From positions 1-5,446 of the forward strand of contig CAMXTM010000167.1 of the NCBI GenBank assembly GCA_947246775.1: 5,446 nt of DNA, written 5' to 3'. Within the stretch, counting starts at the first letter, position 1, and each line of letters starts with the position of its first letter. The DNA comes from an uncultured Clostridium sp. (GTDB taxonomy: Bacteria > Bacillota > Clostridia > Lachnospirales > Anaerotignaceae). Made by a program: the position numbers and the translations under genes. The notes beneath the pieces are model-generated. The model saw only the letters and a list, made by a program, of their open reading frames with translations, ran no database searches and was not told where the DNA came from. Below are positions 1-5,446 of this stretch, in pieces.

Positions 1-99
1 AGTTGGTTTTCTCATATTGCCATTGAAGTTCCAGCAGAAGATGGTTCTAATGAATGGCTAGAAGCCGTTTCAGAAGAAGATTACAGTAAATTAAAATAA
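1..99 (+). CDS. C-terminal end of an unrecognised protein (partial, 5' end outside window)
   Basis: Frame 1 is open from the left edge to a TAA at 97-99, giving 32 residues that begin SWFSHIAIEVPAEDG and end EDYSKLK. The other two plus-strand frames hit stops inside this stretch. The tail is acidic (several Glu and Asp) with a short lysine-containing end, as often seen in soluble bacterial proteins. No domain or motif can be recognised from so short a piece, so no function is proposed. A strong hairpin lies about 47 bases after the stop and could end its transcript, and the next gene has its own promoter-like sequence. The frame call rests only on being open and on ordinary low-GC codon use (GAA, GAT, AAA, TTA). 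Confidence 0.6.
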   Translation, partial: SWFSHIAIEVPAEDGSNEWLEAVSEEDYSKLK

Positions 100-145
100 T
101 AAATACAAAAGATTTCTTTTTATTCAATAAAACATCATACATTCA

Positions 146-170
146 TATCCCTCGAACCACTCGAGGGATA
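146..170 (+). terminator. Perfect 10-bp hairpin, probable terminator of the upstream gene
   Basis: The arms at 146-155 (TATCCCTCGA) and 161-170 (TCGAGGGATA) are exact reverse complements around a 5-base loop (ACCAC). The hairpin lies between the stop at 99 and the permease promoter, which fits transcription termination. It is followed only by an interrupted T-run (AACTATTTTATT), so it is not a textbook intrinsic terminator; it may be a weak terminator or a 3'-end stabilising stem. A much weaker A/T-only stem (AAAAG/CTTTT at 107-120) precedes it. Confidence 0.5.
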
Positions 171-200
171 AACTATTTTATTACAAGTATTGGTTTAATA

Positions 201-233
201 TTGATAGCAGTTCCTTATTATGTGTGATATAAT
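201..233 (+). promoter_or_regulatory. Candidate promoter of the purine permease (extended -10)
   Basis: TATAAT at 228-233 is a perfect -10 hexamer, and it is preceded by TG plus one base (225-227), the extended -10 signature. No good -35 sits at 17 bases. TTGATA at 201-206 resembles one, but its 21-base spacing is too long for normal use. Extended -10 promoters can work without a good -35. Transcription would begin near 240, leaving a leader of about 55 bases before the start codon at 296. The leader shows no riboswitch core. Confidence 0.55.
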
Positions 234-241
234 ACATAATA
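216..241. repeat. Inverted repeat centred on the permease -10, possible operator
   Basis: TATTATGT at 216-223 and ACATAATA at 234-241 are exact reverse complements with a 10-base gap that contains the TATAAT hexamer. The dyad centre falls at 228/229. A homodimeric repressor bound here would cover the promoter. The arms are almost all A/T, so chance symmetry in AT-rich DNA is a real alternative. It does not resemble the Bacillus PurR PurBox. Confidence 0.35.
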
Positions 242-284
242 TGCAATCATATCAGATAAATCAACAAAATAAAAAGAAATGAAA

Positions 285-290
285 AGAGGG
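285..290 (+). promoter_or_regulatory. Ribosome binding site of the permease
   Basis: AGAGGG at 285-290 lies five bases before the ATG at 296 and resembles the AGGAGG consensus in a purine-rich stretch. It supports the chosen start, which also gives a normal AzgA-type N-terminus just ahead of the conserved TEILAGITTFMTMAYI segment. Confidence 0.7.
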
Positions 291-295
291 AAAAA

Positions 296-1654
296 ATGAT
301 TGAAAAGTTATTTAAACTGAATGAAAACAAAACAAATGTAAAAACAGAAATACTCGCTGGTATCACAACATTTATGACAATGGCATACATACTAGCAGTC
401 AATCCAAGTATGCTTTCTGCTTCAGGAATGGATACAACAGCAGTGTTAATGGCAACTTGTCTTGCTTCCTTTATTGGTACAGCAGTTATGGCACTGATGG
501 CAAATTACCCCTTTGCACTTGCTCCTGGTATGGGTTTAAACGCCTATTTTGCCTATACGGTATGTGGTGCAATGGGTTATGACTGGCGTGTTGCTCTACT
601 TGCTGTATTCGTAGAGGGTATTGTATTTATTGTTTTATCCCTTACTAACGTAAGAGAGGCAGTATTTAATGCTATCCCAAGCAGTTTAAAAAAAGGAGTC
701 AGCGCAGGAATTGGTTTATTTATCGCATTTGTAGGGCTACAAGGCGCTCATATTATTGTAGATAGTACTTCTACCCTTTTAACTTATGTCAGTTTTGCTT
801 CCAATTTTCATACAGAGGGAATCTGTGCGCTTCTTGCACTGATAGGGCTTATGATTACGGCAATACTTCATATTAAAAATGTAAATGGTTCTATTTTAAT
901 CGGTATTCTTGCAACATGGATAATTGGTATTCTCTGTCAGGCAATTGGTATTTATACAGTAGATATAGAAAATGGTTTTTATTCTCTTTATCCAGCATTT
1001 GCCTTAACTGATTTTTCTGCAATTGGACAGACATTTGGTCAATGCTTTCAAGTTGATTTTTCTAATGTCAGCATCGCTAATTTTATTGTAATCCTTTTAG
1101 CATTTTTATTTGTGGATATGTTTGATACAATTGGTACATTGGTTGGTGTGGCAACAAAAGCAAATATGCTTGACAAAGACGAAAAACTTCCACGTATTAA
1201 ACAAGCTCTCTTAGCAGATGCCATTGCTACCTCAGCAGGTGCGATACTAGGTACTTCTACTACAACAACATTTGTAGAAAGTTCTGCGGGAGTAGGCGCA
1301 GGCGCAAGAACGGGACTCTCAGCAATGACAACAGGCATTTTATTTCTTGCAGCAATCTTTTTTGCACCAATTTTTACAGCGATTCCAAGTTTTGCTACTG
1401 CTCCAGCTTTGATTTTTGTAGGATTCCTTATGGTGTCCGCAATCTTAAATGTAAATTTTGATGATGCATCAGAAGCAATTCCTGCCTATTTATGTATGCT
1501 CGCTATGCCTCTTGCTTATAGTATATCAGAGGGTATTGCAATAGGTGTTATTTCTTATGTTATTATCAATTTGTGCTGTGGAAAAGCAAATAAAATTACA
1601 CCATTGATGTACGTATTATCTATCCTATTTATTTGTAAATATATCTTTTTATAA
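296..1654 (+). CDS. NCS2 family purine base permease, AzgA/PbuG type
   Basis: This 452-residue protein has the normal length for the AzgA-like branch of NCS2 transporters (COG2252), which import nucleobases with protons across the cytoplasmic membrane for purine salvage. Hallmarks in order are TEILAGITTFMTMAYILAVNP at about 17-37, ALAPGMGLNAYFAY at 74-87, GIGLFIAFVGLQG at 138-150, the TM8-like FVDMFDTIGTLVGVA at 272-286, and STTTTFVESSAGVGAGARTG at 321-340. The acidic residues D274/D277 and E328 lie where NCS2 proteins bind substrate in TM8 and TM10. Most of the chain is hydrophobic, consistent with the 7+7 inverted-repeat fold and 12-14 membrane segments. Characterised relatives carry hypoxanthine/guanine (PbuG, GhxP) or adenine (AdeP/PurP); the sequence alone does not settle which. 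It appears to be a single-gene unit with its own promoter and terminator. No frameshift or missing motif is seen. Confidence 0.96.
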   Translation: MIEKLFKLNENKTNVKTEILAGITTFMTMAYILAVNPSMLSASGMDTTAVLMATCLASFIGTAVMALMANYPFALAPGMGLNAYFAYTVCGAMGYDWRVALLAVFVEGIVFIVLSLTNVREAVFNAIPSSLKKGVSAGIGLFIAFVGLQGAHIIVDSTSTLLTYVSFASNFHTEGICALLALIGLMITAILHIKNVNGSILIGILATWIIGILCQAIGIYTVDIENGFYSLYPAFALTDFSAIGQTFGQCFQVDFSNVSIANFIVILLAFLFVDMFDTIGTLVGVATKANMLDKDEKLPRIKQALLADAIATSAGAILGTSTTTTFVESSAGVGAGARTGLSAMTTGILFLAAIFFAPIFTAIPSFATAPALIFVGFLMVSAILNVNFDDASEAIPAYLCMLAMPLAYSISEGIAIGVISYVIINLCCGKANKITPLMYVLSILFICKYIFL

Positions 1655-1662
1655 TAAAAAGG

Positions 1663-1695
1663 AAAAGCCCAACATTTTCTATGCTGGGCTTTTTT
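1663..1695. terminator. Shared bidirectional terminator between permease and leuS
   Basis: GCCCAACAT at 1667-1675 pairs with ATGCTGGGC at 1681-1689 around the loop TTTCT. AAAA before (1663-1666) and TTTT after (1690-1693) extend the stem and supply the U-tract. The plus strand ends in six T (1690-1695) and the minus strand in TTTTCCTTTTTATT. The stem begins 8 bases after the permease stop and lies 17 bases past the leuS stop. On the plus strand there is one A-C mismatch (1672/1684); on the minus strand the same position is a G-U wobble, so both RNAs can fold. Confidence 0.88.
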
Positions 1696-1710
1696 ATATT
1701 TTAAAAATAA

Positions 1711-4122
1711 TTATTTTATAACAATATTGACAATTTTATTTGGAACATACATCTCTTTTACAATTGTTTTACCATCTAATCTTGTTGCTAATACTTCTTT
1801 TGCTTTTGTTAAAACAACATCTTTGCTATCTTCTGTTCCAATTACCATATTTTCTCTAAATTTACCATTCACTTGCAATGCAATTTCAACGGTATCTGTT
1901 TTTAATTTTGTTTCATCATAAACAGGCCATTTTTCAGCAAATACAGAAGTCGTATGTCCCATTTCCTGCCATAATTGTTCTGCAATATGTGGTGTAAATG
2001 GTGCAAGTAATACAATCAATGTTTCCAATGTTTTTGTATCAATACCATTTGCTTTTTTCGCAATGTCAATGATTTTATTGGTATATTCCATAAAACCACT
2101 TACAACGGTATTCATCGTCAATGCTTCTAAACGGTTTGTAATTTCATATATCAATTTATTTTTAATAAATTCCATTTCTTTTGTTTCTGCTACAGGATTG
2201 TCTTTATAGCTTACAACCAGTTTCCAAACTCTATTCAAATAACGGAATACACCATCAATACCGCTGTCGTCCCAATCAGAATCCAATTCTGGAGGACCAA
2301 CAAACAGCTCATACATTCTCAAGGAGTCACAACCATATTTTTCTACCAATTCATCAGGAGAAACAACATTTCCAACTGATTTACTCATTTTCGCGCCATT
2401 TTTGGTAATCATACCTTGATTAAACAATCTGGTAAATGGTTCATCAAAATCTACTACACCAATATCATACAAGAATTTTGTATAAAATCTTGCATAGAGC
2501 AAATGCAATACAGCATGCTCAATACCACCAACATATAAGTCAACAGGCATCCATTTTTTTAATGCCTCTTTGCTTGCTAATTCTTTGTCATTATGGTTAT
2601 CTACATAGCGCAAGAAATACCAAGAAGAACCAGCCCATTGTGGCATTGTGTTTGTTTCTCTTTTTGCAGGACCACCACATTGAGGACAAGTTGTATTAAC
2701 CCACTCATCAATGTGAGCTAATGGAGATTCTCCTGTATCGGTTGGTTTGTAAGACTCTACTTCTGGCAATTCAATAGGAAGTTGGTCTTCAGGTACAGCA
2801 ACAGCACCACAGTGTGGGCAGTGTACAATCGGAATAGGTTCGCCCCAATATCTCTGTCTTGAGAACACCCAGTCACGCAATTTATAGTTAATTGTCTTTT
2901 TGCCAAGTCCTTTTTCTTCTAAATAGTGAGGTGCTTTTTCTTTTGCATCAAATGCTTTCATACCATTCCAGTCACCAGAATTTATCATAATACCATCGCC
3001 GGTATATGCTTCTTCTAATTCTTTTTCTTCTTCTCCCTCTTTTAAAATAACTTGTATAATAGGCAAATTGAATTTTTTAGCAAATTCAAAGTCACGTTCA
3101 TCATGAGCAGGTACACACATGATTGCACCAGTACCATAGTCAGCCAATACATAATCAGATACCCAAATTGGTATCAAAGCATTATTTAAAGGATTGATGC
3201 CATAACTTCCTGTAAACACACCTGTTTTTTCTTTATTTGTAATACGGTCAACAGATGATTTTGTAGATGCTTCAAAACAATATTTTTCCATTGCTTCTTT
3301 TTGCTCTGGTGTTGTCAATTCTTTGACATCTTTATATTCTGGTGAAAGCACCATAAAGGTAGCACCATATAAAGTATCAGGTCTGGTTGTATATACTACA
3401 ATTTCTTTATCAGAATCTTTTACTTTAAAGCTAACTTCTGCACCATAGCTTTTACCTATCCAATCAGACTGCATTTTTTTCACTTTTGCAGGCCAGTCTA
3501 ATTTTGACAAATCTTCTAAAAGTCTATCAGCATATGCTGTGATTTTTAACATCCACTGTCTTAAGTTTTTCTTTGTTACAACAGTACCGCAGCGCTCACA
3601 AACACCATTTGTTGCTTCTTCATTTGCTAAGACGCATTTACAGCTTGGACACCAGTTTAAAGGCATTTCTTTTTCATAGGCAAGTCCTTTTTTAAACATT
3701 TGTACAAAAATCCACTGTGTCCATTTATAGTAGGCAGGGTCTGTTGTATTTACTTCTCTATCCCAATCATAGATAGCACTAATTTCATGAAGTTGTCTTT
3801 TTACATTTGCAACATTGTCTGCTGTAGAAATGCGAGGGTGTATATTGTTTTTAATTGCAAAGTTTTCTGCTGGCAAACCAAAAGCGTCCCAGCCCATTGG
3901 GTGCAGCACTTGGTATCCTTGCAATACTTTATAACGGCTAACAACGTCACTCAATACATATCCTCTCCAGTGTCCTACATGAAGACCTGTTCCAGAGGGA
4001 TAAGGAAACATATCCAAACAATAAAATCTTGGTTTTTTGTCATCTTCTTTGTTAATAGGGTTTTTCTCCCAAATTTTGCGCCATTTTTGTTCAATTTCTT
4101 TGAAATCATAACGACTATTCAT
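1711..4122 (-). CDS. leuS: Leucyl-tRNA synthetase
   Basis: This class Ia aminoacyl-tRNA synthetase joins leucine to tRNA-Leu using ATP in the cytoplasm, and is essential for translation. The 803 residues match the usual bacterial length for Gram-positives (about 800-805). The HIGH-type motif is HVGH at 48-51 within FPYPSGTGLHVGHWRGY, and KMSKS is at 578-582. The CP1 editing domain spans roughly 220-415, with the threonine-rich TTRPDT at 245-250 and the DERD acidic pair at 341-344 that anchors the amino group of mischarged residues. A zinc-ribbon-like C158/C161 and C175/C178 set lies before it, and a second pair of CxxC motifs (435/438 and 479/482) lies in the catalytic core after it. The anticodon-binding helical domain follows from about 620, then the small C-terminal domain. 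The ATG at 4122 is preceded by AGGAGGAG. No T-box leader is present. The gene is complete and converges on the purine permease. Confidence 0.99.
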   Translation of the reverse strand: MNSRYDFKEIEQKWRKIWEKNPINKEDDKKPRFYCLDMFPYPSGTGLHVGHWRGYVLSDVVSRYKVLQGYQVLHPMGWDAFGLPAENFAIKNNIHPRISTADNVANVKRQLHEISAIYDWDREVNTTDPAYYKWTQWIFVQMFKKGLAYEKEMPLNWCPSCKCVLANEEATNGVCERCGTVVTKKNLRQWMLKITAYADRLLEDLSKLDWPAKVKKMQSDWIGKSYGAEVSFKVKDSDKEIVVYTTRPDTLYGATFMVLSPEYKDVKELTTPEQKEAMEKYCFEASTKSSVDRITNKEKTGVFTGSYGINPLNNALIPIWVSDYVLADYGTGAIMCVPAHDERDFEFAKKFNLPIIQVILKEGEEEKELEEAYTGDGIMINSGDWNGMKAFDAKEKAPHYLEEKGLGKKTINYKLRDWVFSRQRYWGEPIPIVHCPHCGAVAVPEDQLPIELPEVESYKPTDTGESPLAHIDEWVNTTCPQCGGPAKRETNTMPQWAGSSWYFLRYVDNHNDKELASKEALKKWMPVDLYVGGIEHAVLHLLYARFYTKFLYDIGVVDFDEPFTRLFNQGMITKNGAKMSKSVGNVVSPDELVEKYGCDSLRMYELFVGPPELDSDWDDSGIDGVFRYLNRVWKLVVSYKDNPVAETKEMEFIKNKLIYEITNRLEALTMNTVVSGFMEYTNKIIDIAKKANGIDTKTLETLIVLLAPFTPHIAEQLWQEMGHTTSVFAEKWPVYDETKLKTDTVEIALQVNGKFRENMVIGTEDSKDVVLTKAKEVLATRLDGKTIVKEMYVPNKIVNIVIK

Positions 4123-4130
4123 TCTATTGA

Positions 4131-4138
4131 CTCCTCCT
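4131..4138 (-). promoter_or_regulatory. Strong ribosome binding site of leuS
   Basis: Read on the minus strand this is AGGAGGAG, ending eight bases before the ATG at 4122. It is nearly ideal and fixes the leuS start. It sits nine bases after the right-hand arm of a long-range inverted repeat (4148-4157), so leader folding could affect its access. Confidence 0.85.
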
Positions 4139-4147
4139 CATTTTTTG

Positions 4148-4238
4148 ATAAAATGTAAGCCCCATTCGATATTCTTTTTTATATAGTCAATGCTTTTATT
4201 TTATACAAACAAGCACTATAACAGATTCTACATTTTAT
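4148..4238 (-). promoter_or_regulatory. Possible structured 5' leader of leuS (nested inverted repeats)
   Basis: Seen directly: on the minus strand ATAAAATGTA (4238-4229) is the exact reverse complement of TACATTTTAT (4157-4148), a 10-bp helix enclosing 71 bases. Inside, TATAGT plus GCTT (4220-4211) pair with AAGC (4195-4192) and ACTATA (4187-4182), leaving a 4-base bulge ATTG and a 15-base loop. The nested helices would form a closed domain ending just ahead of the Shine-Dalgarno sequence. It has no T-box core and matches no riboswitch class I recognise. The helices are mainly A-U and may be fortuitous. If real, it would probably act on translation, because no terminator stem follows it. Confidence 0.3.
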
Positions 4239-4250
4239 ACCATCATGAAT

Positions 4251-4269
4251 AAATTTATATCATAAATTT
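4251..4269. repeat. 8-bp inverted repeat over the candidate leuS -10
   Basis: AAATTTAT at 4251-4258 and ATAAATTT at 4262-4269 are exact reverse complements with a 3-base gap (ATC). The repeat covers the candidate -10 hexamer. It is pure A/T, so it may simply reflect composition; a repressor site is possible but unsupported by any known consensus I recognise. Confidence 0.3.
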
Positions 4270-4282
4270 GTAAAAAATGCAA
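4254..4282 (-). promoter_or_regulatory. Candidate leuS promoter
   Basis: On the minus strand, TTGCAT (4282-4277) is followed after 17 bases by TATAAA (4259-4254), itself preceded by TG plus one base, an extended -10. The start of transcription would be near 4247, giving a leader of about 125 bases. The surrounding DNA is very AT-rich, and rival -10-like hexamers exist at 4235-4240 (TATAAA after TGG) and 4215-4220 (TATAGT after TGT), so the exact promoter is uncertain. An 8-bp inverted repeat overlaps this -10. Confidence 0.4.
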
Positions 4283-4336
4283 TACCTTTTTCATGCTCAA
4301 AGGCTTTATCCCTAAAAATATTCTTTGCTACATAGT

Positions 4337-4370
4337 AAAGGCTTTCACCATAATTTGATGAAAGCCCTTT
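4337..4370 (-). terminator. Hairpin after the GH1 gene, probable terminator
   Basis: On the minus strand GGCTTTCATC (4366-4357) pairs with GGTGAAAGCC (4349-4340) around a 7-base loop, with a single G-U wobble; AAA/TTT flanks extend the stem past one bulged G. It begins about ten bases after the GH1 stop codon. The stem is good, but the following tract is only TTTACTAT, so termination may be leaky towards leuS. The wobble position would be an A-C mismatch in plus-strand RNA, in keeping with minus-strand use. Confidence 0.6.
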
Positions 4371-4376
4371 TCACAA

Positions 4377-5446
<1,070 letters not shown>

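Noticed and set aside
107..120. AAAAG/CTTTT stem just after the first stop codon
   Set aside because: Only five A/T-dominated pairs with a 4-base loop; too weak to call a terminator next to the much stronger hairpin at 146-170.
171..295. Purine riboswitch upstream of the permease
   Set aside because: The conserved aptamer core (ATATGG and GTTTCTACC-like loops with their closing stem) is not present in the leader on the plus strand.
1048..1338. 96-codon minus-strand reading frame inside the permease
   Set aside because: It is antisense to highly conserved transporter motifs, is rich in low-complexity Ala/Val/Pro, and has no ribosome binding site; it is a shadow of the real gene.
3700..4158. 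152-codon plus-strand reading frame over the leuS 5' end
   Set aside because: It lies antisense to the catalytic domain of leuS, its translation is Cys/Phe/Ile-rich without recognisable features, and it lacks a ribosome binding site.
4123..4376. T-box leader upstream of leuS
   Set aside because: No GGTGGTACCGCG-like T-box sequence and no antiterminator/terminator pair on the minus strand.

Overview
This is an AT-rich window with the character of a low-GC Firmicute, most likely a gut or rumen type Clostridia (Lachnospiraceae-like). That placement is an inference from base composition, strong AGGAGG-type ribosome binding sites, a Gram-positive-length LeuS of 803 residues, an AzgA/PbuG-type purine permease and a PTS-type 6-phospho-beta-glucosidase. 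No ribosomal RNA or other decisive taxonomic marker is present.

Layout. (1) Bases 1-99 hold the last 32 codons of an unrecognised plus-strand gene. (2) Bases 100-295 are intergenic, with a perfect 10-bp hairpin, an extended -10 promoter embedded in an inverted repeat, and a ribosome binding site. (3) Bases 296-1654 encode a complete NCS2 (AzgA/PbuG-type) purine base permease on the plus strand. (4) A single hairpin at 1663-1695 lies between the permease and the convergent leuS gene and can serve both. (5) Bases 1711-4122, minus strand, encode a complete leucyl-tRNA synthetase. (6) Bases 4123-4376 are the leuS upstream region. It carries a strong Shine-Dalgarno sequence, a candidate promoter, and a pair of nested inverted repeats that could fold the leader into a closed RNA domain. 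It has no T-box. (7) From 4377 to the right edge, minus strand, lies the C-terminal three quarters of a GH1 6-phospho-beta-glucosidase that runs off the window, followed by its own hairpin.

How the genes relate. The genes look like independent transcription units: purine salvage uptake, translation and beta-glucoside catabolism share no pathway. The GH1 gene and leuS point the same way but are separated by 254 bases with a terminator-like hairpin, so they probably do not form a tight operon, although the hairpin's weak U-tract leaves read-through possible.

The region is ordinary housekeeping and sugar-use sequence. I found no mobile element, CRISPR array, tRNA or obviously new system. The most interesting signals are small non-coding ones: the leuS leader fold and the dyad over the permease promoter. 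Both could be chance in AT-rich DNA.
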